Of a stretch of DNA of 64,000 nucleotides, positions 50,954 through 59,963 are shown piece after piece (positions within the stretch are counted from its first letter, which is position 1; each line of letters opens with the position of its first letter). The notes below the pieces were generated by a model, which saw only the letters and a program-made list of their open reading frames with translations, was not told where the DNA came from and made no database searches. Source of the stretch: Streptomyces sp. NK15101. GTDB lineage: Bacteria; Actinomycetota; Actinomycetes; Streptomycetales; Streptomycetaceae. The translations under genes and the position numbers were made by a program. The stretch is from the NCBI RefSeq assembly GCF_020400725.1, contig NZ_JAINVG010000010.1:1-64000 (forward strand), read 5' to 3'.

Positions 50954-51157
50954 ATGATCCTTTACGTACTGATCGGCGTCCTGGTGCTCGCCGTCGCGGG
51001 CTGCGCCTCCGTGGTCTGGGCGGCGCGCGGCGGCCCCCGCTGGGTCCGCGCGGTCGCCACCGTGACCCTGCTGGGCGGCGAGGCGGTCCGCGCCGGGCGG
51101 CGCCGGGGCGCGAAGCGCGGCGGGGGCGACGACGGGAGCAGCCTCGGCTCGGACTAG
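50954..51157 (+). CDS. Small single-span membrane protein
   Basis: This 67-residue protein has one membrane helix (MILYVLIGVLVLAVAGCASV, 1-20) followed by a WAARGGPRW segment, an Arg-rich stretch and an acidic tail. AGGGGG lies 5 bp before ATG 50954, a strong ribosome site. The short length and ordinary codon bias make it a plausible real gene. Function unknown; a lipobox-like AGC at 15-17 may be coincidental. Confidence 0.75.
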   Translation: MILYVLIGVLVLAVAGCASVVWAARGGPRWVRAVATVTLLGGEAVRAGRRRGAKRGGGDDGSSLGSD

Positions 51158-51213
51158 GGCCTGCCGTCGGACTCCCGCCGTCGCCCGGAGGGCGGTCCCG
51201 CGGCGTCAGGCGC

Positions 51214-51237
51214 CCGCTCCCGGCGTTCCGGGAGCGG
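51214..51237. terminator. Hairpin between small membrane protein and pucR genes
   Basis: Ten-bp stem CCGCTCCCGG (51214-51223) with CCGGGAGCGG (51228-51237) and loop CGTT, in the 183-bp gap between convergent genes. Nothing else is visible there. Confidence 0.75.
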
Positions 51238-51340
51238 CCCTCGTACGGGACGCACCCGGGCTCGCGCCCGGTGCGGCGGGGGCGCGGGCACGGCGTCGCG
51301 GACCGGGCGGGGCTTTCCGGACACGCCCCGGGCGTCCGCG

Positions 51341-52894
51341 CTACCGCTCGTCCTCGCCCGTCGCCTTCAGGGCCAGCCACAGCTCCATCCGGACGTCCGG
51401 GTCGTCCAGCGAGCGGCCGAGGATCTCCTCCACCCGGCGCATCCGGTAGCGCAGTGTGTGCCGGTGGACGCCCAGGTCCGCCGCCGCCGCGTCCCACTGG
51501 CCGTGCCGGGAGAGCCAGGCGCGCAGCGAGGCCACCAGGTCGCCGCGGCCGGTCGCGTCGTGCTCCCGCAGCGCGCGCAGCATCCCGTCGGCGAAGGCGC
51601 GGACGGCGTCGTCGGCGAGGAGCGGAAGCACCGAGCCCGCCGCCAGGTCCTCGTGCTCGACGAGCGCCCTCCCCCTCCGCCGGGCGACCGAGAGGGCCTG
51701 CTCGGCCTGCTTGTACGCGGCCGCCGCGGCGCTCGGACCCGCCGGGGCCGACAGGCCGACGACGACGCCCGCCTCCTCCGCCTCCCGCTCCGCGTACCCC
51801 TCGCAGGCGGCGACGACCGCACCGCCCTCCCCGGCGAGGACGACGAGCCGCTGCCCGCTCTCGGCGACGGTCAGCACCGCCTCGCCCGCGCGGGCGGCGG
51901 CGGCCTCCAGGGTCTCGGCGAGCACCGGCAGCGGCGGCTCCCCGGCCGCCTCTCCCCCGGCGGGCTCGGCGACGAGCAGCCGGTAGGGGGTGTCGAGCAG
52001 CCCTCCGTACAGGTCCCCGGCCACCGCCCGGGCGGGCTCCGGCTGGCCCGCGAGCATCAGGCGCAGCACCGCGGCGCCGAGCCGCTGCTCCGCCGCCTGG
52101 AGCGAGCGGGAACGTTCCGTCGTGAGGGTGAGCAGGGCGATCGCCGAGTGCACCGCGTACCGCTCGGCCGTGCCCAGGGGCGCGCCCGTGCCGACGGCGA
52201 GGGCACCGCGCACCCGGCGCCCGGTGCCCAGCGACTGGAGCTCGACGCGGTCGTCCGTACCGCCGACGACCGCGCTGGCGGGCGCGGGCCGCTCGCGCAG
52301 CCGCTCCACGTCCGGGGTGAGGCGGGCGGCCCGGCGCGCCGCCCAGTCGGGCGAGACGGAGACGACGGTGCCGGAGGCGTCGTACAGCGCGGCCCAGCCG
52401 TCGACGTGCGCGGCGAGCCGGGCGACGACGGCCTCCGGGCCCTCGGCGAGCGCGGCGCGGGTCAGCTCGCGCTGGGCCTCGAAGCCGGCCGTGACGGCCC
52501 GGTACTGGTCGGCGGAGATGGCCGCCGACACGGCCTTGCTGATGGCCAGGAACGGCGTCCGGCGCGGCACTTCGAGCAGCGGCAGGTGCTCCTCGCGCGC
52601 CGCGTCGAGCAGGGCCGGCGGAATCTCCTCGTAGTTCACGCCCACGGCGAAGCCGAGCCCGACCACCCCGGCGCCGAGCAGCCGCCGCACATAGCGGCGC
52701 ATCGCCCCCAGGTCCTCCGCGTCGAGCGTCAGGGCGGTCGTGAGGAGGAGCTCACCGCCCTCCATGTACGGGACGGGGTCGGCGAGCTCGCTGACGTGGG
52801 CCCAGCGGACGGGGGTGTCGAGGCGGTCCTCACCCGCGCGGACGATGAGCTTGAGGGAGGAGTGCTGCACGAGCGAGGCGAGGGTGGGCGGCAT
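51341..52894 (-). CDS. PucR family transcriptional regulator
   Basis: This 517-residue regulator has an N-terminal purine-catabolism PucR domain (about 1-125, PTLASLVQHSSLKLIVRAG), a GGDEF-like middle (CdaR type) and a C-terminal PucR helix-turn-helix with the signature AAAADLGVHRHTLRYRMRRVEEILGR. PucR proteins sense nitrogen metabolites. Its position between the aldehyde dehydrogenase and gabT suggests control of polyamine/GABA catabolism. ATG 52894 fits the domain start; no strong ribosome site is seen. Confidence 0.93.
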   Translation of the reverse strand: MPPTLASLVQHSSLKLIVRAGEDRLDTPVRWAHVSELADPVPYMEGGELLLTTALTLDAEDLGAMRRYVRRLLGAGVVGLGFAVGVNYEEIPPALLDAAREEHLPLLEVPRRTPFLAISKAVSAAISADQYRAVTAGFEAQRELTRAALAEGPEAVVARLAAHVDGWAALYDASGTVVSVSPDWAARRAARLTPDVERLRERPAPASAVVGGTDDRVELQSLGTGRRVRGALAVGTGAPLGTAERYAVHSAIALLTLTTERSRSLQAAEQRLGAAVLRLMLAGQPEPARAVAGDLYGGLLDTPYRLLVAEPAGGEAAGEPPLPVLAETLEAAAARAGEAVLTVAESGQRLVVLAGEGGAVVAACEGYAEREAEEAGVVVGLSAPAGPSAAAAAYKQAEQALSVARRRGRALVEHEDLAAGSVLPLLADDAVRAFADGMLRALREHDATGRGDLVASLRAWLSRHGQWDAAAADLGVHRHTLRYRMRRVEEILGRSLDDPDVRMELWLALKATGEDER

Positions 52895-52957
52895 TGGGGA
52901 CCGTCGGACCTTTGAGCGAGGACCGCGCGCGGGGGGAGCCGTGCACGGAAGCGGGGA

Positions 52958-52981
52958 GGCGCCGCTCAGCTGAGCGGCGCC
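52958..52981 (-). terminator. 24-bp perfect palindrome after the membrane ATPase gene
   Basis: Bases 52958-52981 form a perfect dyad centred on CAGCTG. It lies 80 bp past the stop of the minus-strand ATPase gene and 64 bp before the pucR start. Likely terminator; an operator is possible. Confidence 0.6.
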
Positions 52982-53061
52982 CCCGATTGTGCCAGGGCCG
53001 CCGGGAGCCCGCTCGGGCGCGCGAGGGGTGAGACGGAACGGGCGCGGGCGCGGGGTGGTCG

Positions 53062-55650
53062 TCAGGCCCGCAGGTCGACCAGGACCGGCGGGGTGTGCGC
53101 GCCCTGGGCCGTGGTGAGGGACACGACGGCGTGGCCGGGCGGCACGGAGTGCGCGAGCTCGGAGGCCGACCAGCGCTCGCGCTCGACCTTCCGGGTCGTG
53201 ACGGCGTCGGTGGTGACGGCCTTGCCGGTGACCTTCTTGCGCAGGGCGTGGATGAACCGGGTCATCGGCTGGTCGGCGAAGACCGTGTGGTGCGCCACCT
53301 CGGTGGTCTCCACCCACTCCTTGCCCCAGGTCTCGGCGAAGCCCCGGCCGTCCCAGGTGGTGATGCCGGAGAGCGCCACCCGGCACCCGACGGCGCCGAG
53401 CAGCGGGCCGTGCAGCGCCGCGGGCACCTCGCCGAGGGTGCGGAGCCCGAGGACGACGCCGGCGTGGTGCGGGCGCAGCCGCTGGAGGGAGCGGACGGTG
53501 CCCGTGGTGAGCGCCCCGGTGGCGTCGTCGAGGACGAGGGAGACGAAGTGCGGGCGCTTGGTGCCGGTCCGGGCCGCCGCCAGGAACTGGGCGAGGACCA
53601 GCCGGGCGAGGAGCCGGGAGGCCTCCTCGTGGCCGCGCTCGGGCAGCTTGATCCGGACCCGCAGCGGGTGGTGGACGACGGACTTCAGCGAGAAGGGCCG
53701 CACCTCGCTCCCCTCGGCGCCGAAGAACTCGGCGAAGGCCGGCCGGTCGAGCAGCGACAGGCGGTCCGCGAGGAGCGGGCCGGCGTCGGCGGCGGTGCCG
53801 GCCTGCCGGATGCGGGCCTCCAGCTCGCGGCGCATGGCCGCCGCGTCGGCGGGGAGCCGGTCGAGGAGCGCCGTCAGCGTCTCCGGGCCGGCTTCGAGCA
53901 GTTCGCGGAGCACCGGCACGGACGGGAAGCGGCCGTGCGCCGCCCGGTAGGGGCCGATGAGCTGGGCGAGGACGGTGGCGGCCCGCCGGGCGTCGAGGTT
54001 CTCGACGTCGCCCACCAGGCCCTCCGCGAGCAGCGCCGCCGCCTCGTCGGGGTCGGAGAGGCCGGCGTAGAGGTCGAGGTCGTACGGCGAGGCCGGGTCG
54101 CCCGGGCGGACCACGACGTCGTAGGAGGCGTCCGGGCCGAGCGGCGCGTCCGCCGTCCCCACGGCGACGACCGCGCAGGAGCCGGTGAGGGCCTGCAGGG
54201 TGAGCGATTCGACGACCGGACCGGTCAGGCGCGTGGTCTTCCCGGCGCCGGAGGGGCCCACGACCAGCAGGGAGGTGGCGAGCGCGGCCGGTTCGAGGGC
54301 GAGGCCCACGCCCCGGTAGGCGGCCGGGTTCCGCTCCTCGGCCACGCAGCGGCCGATGCGGACCTGTCCGACGAGGAGGTCGTGGGTGGCGGCGCGGCTC
54401 GGCAGGTCGCGGTCGCCGGAGGGGTGCGCCCCGGCCGCCGCGCCCTGCCGGAGCACGGTGTCGACGAAGGAGGCGAGGCCGCCCGCGTGCGTCCTTCCCC
54501 GCTCCAGGCTCCGGAGGGCCCGGGCGCAGTCCACGTCGTTCATGCGGCCGGCGAACAGCTCGGCGGTGAGCAGGTCCGCCGCCTGCCGCTCCCCGGCGGC
54601 CCGCAGTTCGGGCCACTGCGAGAGGGGGACGGGCGCCGCCGGGTCGGGGGACGGGGTGCCGCCCTCCGTGGCGGCGGCGCGGGCCCTGAGCCGTCCGCGG
54701 ACCAGGCCGGGCCAGTCGCCGAGGCGGGCGAAGGGCCAGAGCACGGCGGCCGTGATCAGGGCGTACAGGGTGTAGACGAGGGCGGGCGAGGCGAGGACGT
54801 CGTACCCGCCGCCGACGAGCACCACGAGGGAGAGCAGGGGTGCGACGACCGGCAGCGGGTCCCAGCCGACGCCGGGGAAGGCCTCCGGCCAGACGAACGT
54901 CAGGGCGATCAGCGCGGCGCCGGCGGTGAGCGCGGCGCGCGCGGGCGGGCGGCGGTCGGCGAGGAGGTGACGGGCGAGTTCGGCCCAGGCTCCGAGGCGC
55001 GCCATCGTGTAGAGCAGGAGGGCGAAGAAGACCCCGTCGTAGACCACGTGGGCCTCGGCGCCGTGCCAGTCGCGGGGCGAGGTGCCCCCGGCGTACCACC
55101 AGTCGGCGGGGGTGAAGGTGGCGAGCGGGATCCACTCGTAGGGGACGGCCCCGCGCCGCCAGGCGGACCAGAGCAGCAGCCCCACGACGAGCGGGATCAG
55201 CAGCCCGGCCACCGTGACGGGCGCGAGCTTCCGTGCTTCCCGGGGCGGCGGCGGGGGCACGTGCCGGAACCGCCAGACACCGGGCGCGGCCTCGGGCCGC
55301 GGGGCGTCCAGCCAGGCGACGACGGGCGGGGCGGGGGCGCCGCCGGGGGCGGCCGGGGTCCCAGGAGCGGTCCCCGAGGCGCCGGGACTCCCGAACGCAG
55401 CCCCTCCGGCGCCGGCCGCCCCGGACGCCAACGCCCCCGGAGCCACCGTCGGCCGCGGCGGCGCGTGCGGCGGAACCGGCGTGTACGGCGGAGCCGGCGC
55501 GTGCGGAGGAACCGGTACGGGCGCGGGGGCCCCGGGGCGAGCGCCCCGGCCGTCGGTCGCGGCGCCCCGGCCCTCGGTCGGCGGCCCCGCCGGGTGCGGG
55601 ACCGCGCCCCCCTTGGTGTCGCGTGACTCGTACGTGCCGTCGGTCTCCAT
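53062..55650 (-). CDS. Membrane-anchored TraG/VirD4-type ATPase
   Basis: This 862-residue protein has a Pro/Ala-rich N terminus (1-125), about four to five membrane helices between 145 and 310, then a cytoplasmic NTPase domain: Walker A GPSGAGKTT (465-473), a region with RVRIKLPERGHEEASRLLARL and Walker B SLVLDDATGAL (about 704-713). Organisation and late HFVSLVLDDATG resemble type IV coupling/TraG-type DNA pumps. No relaxase or mating-pair genes are near. Function is inferred from fold only. It is divergent from gabT. Confidence 0.85.
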   Translation of the reverse strand: METDGTYESRDTKGGAVPHPAGPPTEGRGAATDGRGARPGAPAPVPVPPHAPAPPYTPVPPHAPPRPTVAPGALASGAAGAGGAAFGSPGASGTAPGTPAAPGGAPAPPVVAWLDAPRPEAAPGVWRFRHVPPPPPREARKLAPVTVAGLLIPLVVGLLLWSAWRRGAVPYEWIPLATFTPADWWYAGGTSPRDWHGAEAHVVYDGVFFALLLYTMARLGAWAELARHLLADRRPPARAALTAGAALIALTFVWPEAFPGVGWDPLPVVAPLLSLVVLVGGGYDVLASPALVYTLYALITAAVLWPFARLGDWPGLVRGRLRARAAATEGGTPSPDPAAPVPLSQWPELRAAGERQAADLLTAELFAGRMNDVDCARALRSLERGRTHAGGLASFVDTVLRQGAAAGAHPSGDRDLPSRAATHDLLVGQVRIGRCVAEERNPAAYRGVGLALEPAALATSLLVVGPSGAGKTTRLTGPVVESLTLQALTGSCAVVAVGTADAPLGPDASYDVVVRPGDPASPYDLDLYAGLSDPDEAAALLAEGLVGDVENLDARRAATVLAQLIGPYRAAHGRFPSVPVLRELLEAGPETLTALLDRLPADAAAMRRELEARIRQAGTAADAGPLLADRLSLLDRPAFAEFFGAEGSEVRPFSLKSVVHHPLRVRIKLPERGHEEASRLLARLVLAQFLAAARTGTKRPHFVSLVLDDATGALTTGTVRSLQRLRPHHAGVVLGLRTLGEVPAALHGPLLGAVGCRVALSGITTWDGRGFAETWGKEWVETTEVAHHTVFADQPMTRFIHALRKKVTGKAVTTDAVTTRKVERERWSASELAHSVPPGHAVVSLTTAQGAHTPPVLVDLRA

Positions 55651-55806
55651 GAACCCCTGCCCCCTGACCAGCCAGGTCGCCGCCTCTGTGCCACCGTCAA
55701 TCTAGTGGGCCAGGAGCCCCCGGGAGGGGATTCGACCACCCGTACGGCCGAGGAGCGCCCCGACGCGTCCGGGTCGTGCCCGCGCCGCCGAACCGGAGCC
55801 GTCATG

Positions 55807-55820
55807 TCCATCCCGGACAA
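55807..55820 (+). promoter_or_regulatory. Motif upstream of gabT shared with the aldehyde dehydrogenase promoter
   Basis: TCCATCCCGGACAA lies 110 bp before the gabT start. It lies within a wider TGTCC-N5-GGACA inverted repeat. It matches the motif before the aldehyde dehydrogenase gene at 13 of 14 positions. Confidence 0.4.
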
Positions 55821-55929
55821 CGACACACCCGTCACCACTCCCGATCGGCGCATGCCTCTCCCCCTCCCCCGCGCCTAGCCTGCGGAGGAAACCCGCAAGT
55901 GCGTCCAGAACCACCCCCAGGAGCCCCGC

Positions 55930-57264
55930 ATGAACGCTGTCCCGCAGGAGCGGCGCGTCGTCACCGCCATTCCCGGTCCGAAGTCGCAGGAGCTTCAGGC
56001 CCGCCGTCTCGGCACGGTCGCCGGTGGCGTCGGCTCGACGCTGCCCGTCTTCACCAAGCGGGCCGGCGGCGGCATCATCGAGGACGTCGACGGCAACCGT
56101 CTGATCGACTTCGGTTCCGGCATCGCCGTGACCTCGGTCGGCGCCTCCGCCGAGGCCGTCGTGCGCCGCGCCTCCGCGCAGCTCCAGGACTTCACCCACA
56201 CCTGTTTCATGGTGACGCCGTACGAGGGTTACGTGGAGGTCTGCGAGGCGCTGGCCGAGCTGACCCCGGGCGACCACGCCAAGAAGTCCGCGCTGTTCAA
56301 CTCGGGCGCCGAGGCCGTCGAGAACGCGGTGAAGATCGCCCGCTCTTACACCAAGCGCCAGGCCGTCGTCGTCTTCGACCACGGCTACCACGGCCGCACC
56401 AACCTCACCATGGGCATGACGGCGAAGAACATGCCGTACAAGCAGGGCTTCGGCCCGTTCGCGCCCGAGGTCTACCGCGTGCCGGTCGCCTACGGCTACC
56501 GCTGGCCCACGGGTGCCGAGAACTGCGGCCCCGAGGCCGCCGCCCAGGCGATCGACAACATCACCAAGCAGATCGGCCCCGAGAACGTCGCCGCGATCGT
56601 CATCGAGCCGGTCCTCGGCGAGGGCGGCTTCATCGAGCCGGCCAAGGGCTTCCTGCCGGCGATCGTGAAGTTCGCCAACGACAACGGCATCGTCTTCGTC
56701 GCGGACGAGATCCAGGCCGGCTTCTGCCGCACCGGCCAGTGGTTCGCCTGCGAGGACGAGGGCATCGTCCCGGACCTCATCACCACCGCCAAGGGCATCG
56801 CGGGCGGTCTGCCGCTCGCCGCCGTCACCGGCCGCGCCGAGATCATGGACTCCGTCCACGGCGGCGGTCTGGGCGGCACCTACGGCGGCAACCCGGTGGC
56901 CTGCGCCGGTGCGCTCGGCGCCATCGAGACGATGAAGGAGCTCGACCTCAACGGCAAGGCCAAGCGCATCGAGGAGGTCATGAAGACCCGCCTCACCGCC
57001 ATGCAGGAGAAGTTCCCGGTCATCGGCGACATCCGCGGCCGCGGCGCCATGATCGCCATCGAGCTGGTGAAGGACCCGGCGACGAAGGAGCCGCACGCCG
57101 AGGCCGCCGCCGCGCTCGCCAAGTACTGCCACAACGAGGGCGTGCTCGTCCTGACCTGTGGCACCTACGGCAACGTGCTGCGCTTCCTGCCGCCGCTGGT
57201 CATCGGCGAGGACCTCCTCAACGAGGGCCTGGACGTCATCGAGGCCGCGCTCGCGACCCTCTGA
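55930..57264 (+). CDS. gabT: 4-aminobutyrate aminotransferase, GabT
   Basis: This 444-residue PLP-dependent class III aminotransferase moves the amino group of GABA to 2-oxoglutarate, giving succinate semialdehyde. The PLP lysine is in LITTAKGIAGGLPLAAV (about 288), with the cofactor Asp in VFVADEIQAGFCRTG and family regions FNSGAEAVENAVKIAR and GGTYGGNPVACAGALG. ATG 55930 fits. It is 279 bp from the divergent ATPase gene. Confidence 0.96.
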   Translation: MNAVPQERRVVTAIPGPKSQELQARRLGTVAGGVGSTLPVFTKRAGGGIIEDVDGNRLIDFGSGIAVTSVGASAEAVVRRASAQLQDFTHTCFMVTPYEGYVEVCEALAELTPGDHAKKSALFNSGAEAVENAVKIARSYTKRQAVVVFDHGYHGRTNLTMGMTAKNMPYKQGFGPFAPEVYRVPVAYGYRWPTGAENCGPEAAAQAIDNITKQIGPENVAAIVIEPVLGEGGFIEPAKGFLPAIVKFANDNGIVFVADEIQAGFCRTGQWFACEDEGIVPDLITTAKGIAGGLPLAAVTGRAEIMDSVHGGGLGGTYGGNPVACAGALGAIETMKELDLNGKAKRIEEVMKTRLTAMQEKFPVIGDIRGRGAMIAIELVKDPATKEPHAEAAAALAKYCHNEGVLVLTCGTYGNVLRFLPPLVIGEDLLNEGLDVIEAALATL

Positions 57265-57297
57265 GGACCGATCCGGCACACGGTGTGAAGACTCTGT

Positions 57298-57339
57298 GGG
57301 GGGCCGATGGCGGGACGCGTTTCCCGCTGTCGGCCCCCC
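57298..57339 (+). terminator. gabT terminator hairpin
   Basis: GGGGGGCCGA (57298-57307) pairs with TCGGCCCCCC (57330-57339), with an inner GCGGGA/TCCCGC stem. It lies 33 bp past the gabT stop and 25 bp before the PAP2 gene start. Confidence 0.85.
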
Positions 57340-57364
57340 GTCGCGTGACGTACGGTTTCCGCAG

Positions 57365-58099
57365 ATGAGAGAAACACCCCGGGCGGAGCCTCCCCAGCCC
57401 CGCCCGCACCGTGCCTTCGAGCACACCGCCGGCGCCTCGTGCACCGGGACTCCTCACCGATCGGATGGCCGCCCGCCCCACACCCCCCGGGGCGCGCGGC
57501 AGCCCGATCCCCTCGGCCGCCCTGGAACCACCCCCCCTGTTCCAGGGCGGCCGGCTCTCTTCTCGGCGCTCGTCGCCCTCGCCGTCGTGACCTGGCAGGT
57601 GCTCGTCCACGGCCCCTTGGCCAGGCTCGACGAGCGGGCGTCCCGGTCCCTGGTGGACACGGTCCCCCGGCCCCTGAGCGAACTCGCCTCCGACCTCGGC
57701 AACATGACGGTCGCCCTGCCCGTCCTGGCCTGCGCCGTGGCGTACGCGGTGTGGCGGGGCCGCCGCGCCGCCGCCCTGTACGCGGGGCTCGCCATGGCCG
57801 CCGTGCCCCTCCTGGTGATTCCGCTGAAGGAGTGGACCGCGCGTCCCGGGCCGCTGGAGCCCTGGGCCCAGGGCTACTACCCCTCGGGCCACACGGCCAC
57901 CGCGGCGGTCGCCTACTTCGGCGCGGCCTTCCTCGTGTCGAACCGGCTGCTCCCCGTCGCCGCCGTGCTGACGGCGGTGACGGGGGCCGGGCTGGTCCTG
58001 CGGGGCTTCCACTGGCCGCTGGACGTGTTCGCCAGTCTCTGTCTCTCGTTGCTCGTACTGGGCGTCAGTTCCAGCCGTACGCGTCGAAGTTCCGGCTGA
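57365..58099 (+). CDS. PAP2 superfamily phosphatase
   Basis: This 244-residue membrane phosphatase has a low-complexity first 60 residues, about five helices and the PAP2 motifs: KEWTARP (155-161), PSGH (173-176), and HWPLD (216-220). The usual Arg six residues before the His is not seen; an Arg lies three before it (213). It probably dephosphorylates isoprenoid or lipid diphosphates. The ATG at 57365 is preceded by a TACGGT box at 8 bp, so its message may have a very short leader. Its last 35 bp overlap the chitinase gene on the other strand. Confidence 0.88.
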   Translation: MRETPRAEPPQPRPHRAFEHTAGASCTGTPHRSDGRPPHTPRGARQPDPLGRPGTTPPVPGRPALFSALVALAVVTWQVLVHGPLARLDERASRSLVDTVPRPLSELASDLGNMTVALPVLACAVAYAVWRGRRAAALYAGLAMAAVPLLVIPLKEWTARPGPLEPWAQGYYPSGHTATAAVAYFGAAFLVSNRLLPVAAVLTAVTGAGLVLRGFHWPLDVFASLCLSLLVLGVSSSRTRRSSG

Positions 58100-59870
58100 A
58101 CGCCCACTGGCCGTACCGGTCCCAGTTGATCGACCAGGTCATCAGGCCGCGCAGGGTCGGCCAGGTGCCGTGGGTCGGGTAGGTGCCGCAGTTCGTCTTC
58201 TTCGTGAGGCAGTCCAGGGCCTTGTTCACCTCGGCCGGGGCGGTGTGGCCGTTGCCCGCCTGGGTGGAGGCGGGGAGGCCGATGGCGACCTGCTCGGGGC
58301 GCAGCGGCGGGAAGAAGCGGTCGGCGTTGCCGGCGACGGGGAAGCCGGTGAGCAGCATGTCGGTCATGGCGATGTGGAAGTCGGCGCCGCCCATCGAGTG
58401 GTACTGGCCGTCGAGGCCCATGACGGGGCCCGAGTTGTAGTCCTGGACGTGGAGCAGGGTGAGGTCGTCGCGCAGGGCGTGGATGACCGGCAAGTAGGCG
58501 CCGGCGCGCGGGTCCTGGCCGCCCCAGGGGCCGGAGCCGTAGTACTGGTGTCCGAGCTGGACGAAGAAGGTCTCCGGGGCCATGGTGAGGACGAAGCCGG
58601 CGCCGTACTTGGCCTTGAGGGTCTTCACCGCCTGGATCAGGTGGACGATGACGGGGCTGGTCGGGTTCCGGAAGTCGGTGTCGCCGGCCTGGAGCGAGAG
58701 CGAGTGGCCCTCGAAGTCGATGTCGAGGCCGTCGAGGCCGTACTCGTCGATGATCTTCGAGACGGAGGAGACGAAGGTGTCGCGGGCCGCGGTGGTGGCG
58801 AGCTGCACCTGGCCGTTCTGGCCGCCGATGGAGATGAGGACCTTCTTGCCGGCGGCCTGTTTGGCCTTGATCGCCGCCTTGAACTCCGCCGGAGACTCCA
58901 CGCCCGGGCATTCCGTCGCCGGGCAGAGGCTGAAGCGGATGTCGCCGGAGGTCACCGAGGTCGGTTCGCCGAAGGCGAGGTCGATGACGTCCCAGGAGTC
59001 GGGGACGTCGGCCATGCGGGTGTAGCCGGAGCCGTTGGCGAAGCTCGCGTGGAGGTAGCCGACGAGGGCGTGCGGGGGCAGTCCGCCGCCGGTGCCGCCT
59101 CCGCCGCCGGAGGCCGTGGTGACGGTCACGGAGGCCGATCTGGCGGACTCGCCCGCGCCGTTGGCGGCGCTGACCTGGAAGGTGTAGGGGGTGTCGGGGG
59201 CGAGGCCGGTGGCGGTGTACGAGGTGCCGGTGACGGTCGCGAGGAGGGCGCCGCCCCGGTAGAGCCGGTACGAGGTGGCGCTGGGGACCGCGGGCCAGGT
59301 GAGGGTCACGGAGGTGGAGGTGGGGGCGCCGGCGGTGAGGCCGGTGGGGGCGGCCGGGATCTGGACGGGGTCGCCGCCGGGGCCGAGCAGGGACAGGTCG
59401 TCGGCGGTGTAGGCGCCGGTGCCGTACCAGCCGTGGGTGTGGATCGTGACCGAGGTGGTCGAGGCTCCCGTGGTGAACGAGGTGGTGAGTCTCTGCCAGT
59501 CGGGGGCGGACTGGGTCCAGGTGGAGACGTCGGTGGTGCCGGTGCCGGAGGCCCCGAGGTAGACGTAGCTGCCGCGCACCCAACCACTGAGCGTGTAGGT
59601 GGAGTTGGGCTTCACGGCGACGGTCTGGGAGCACTTGGCGTTGTCGCTGCCGGCCGGGGTGGCCTGGAGCGCCTTCGTCCCGCCGTGCACGGGTGACGGG
59701 ACGACGGCGCCGCTGCCCGCCGTGCAGGTCCAGCCGTCGAGGCCCGCCTCGAAGCCGCCGTTGCGGGCGAGTTCGGTGTCGGCGGCCCGGGCCGCGGGGG
59801 TGAGTGCGAGGAGCCCGCCGGCGGCGAGGGAGCCCGCGAGGAGCAGGGCGAGGGGTCTGGTGCGGTCCAC
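58065..59870 (-). CDS. Secreted GH18 chitinase with CBM and fibronectin III domains
   Basis: This is a 601-residue secreted chitinase. It has a signal peptide (about 1-29), an N-terminal jelly-roll carbohydrate-binding module (NGGFEAGLDGWTC), a fibronectin III domain (AAPTGLTAGAPTSTSVTLTW) and a Gly-rich linker. The catalytic GH18 barrel has GLDGLDIDFEG with the general-acid Glu at about 387. It endolytically cleaves chitin. GTG 59870 has GGAGG 5 bp upstream. Paired 12-bp direct repeats in its promoter match the known Streptomyces chitinase control sites. It overlaps the PAP2 gene by 35 bp at its 3' end. Confidence 0.95.
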   Translation of the reverse strand: MDRTRPLALLLAGSLAAGGLLALTPAARAADTELARNGGFEAGLDGWTCTAGSGAVVPSPVHGGTKALQATPAGSDNAKCSQTVAVKPNSTYTLSGWVRGSYVYLGASGTGTTDVSTWTQSAPDWQRLTTSFTTGASTTSVTIHTHGWYGTGAYTADDLSLLGPGGDPVQIPAAPTGLTAGAPTSTSVTLTWPAVPSATSYRLYRGGALLATVTGTSYTATGLAPDTPYTFQVSAANGAGESARSASVTVTTASGGGGGTGGGLPPHALVGYLHASFANGSGYTRMADVPDSWDVIDLAFGEPTSVTSGDIRFSLCPATECPGVESPAEFKAAIKAKQAAGKKVLISIGGQNGQVQLATTAARDTFVSSVSKIIDEYGLDGLDIDFEGHSLSLQAGDTDFRNPTSPVIVHLIQAVKTLKAKYGAGFVLTMAPETFFVQLGHQYYGSGPWGGQDPRAGAYLPVIHALRDDLTLLHVQDYNSGPVMGLDGQYHSMGGADFHIAMTDMLLTGFPVAGNADRFFPPLRPEQVAIGLPASTQAGNGHTAPAEVNKALDCLTKKTNCGTYPTHGTWPTLRGLMTWSINWDRYGQWAFSRNFDAYGWN

Positions 59871-59916
59871 AACTGCCTCCGGATGTGGGGGAATCGAGGT
59901 GGAGCGCGCCACAGCA

Positions 59917-59946
59917 TGGTCCAGACCAATCGAGTGGTCAAGACCT
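59917..59946 (-). promoter_or_regulatory. Paired 12-bp direct repeats of chitinase type
   Basis: TGGTCCAGACCA (59917-59928) and TGGTCAAGACCT (59935-59946) start 18 bp apart. They match the direct repeats known in front of Streptomyces chitinase genes and resemble the DasR responsive element TGGTCTAGACCA. They lie about 47-76 bp before the start codon. Confidence 0.75.
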
Positions 59947-59963
59947 CTGGACAGCCGGAGGCC

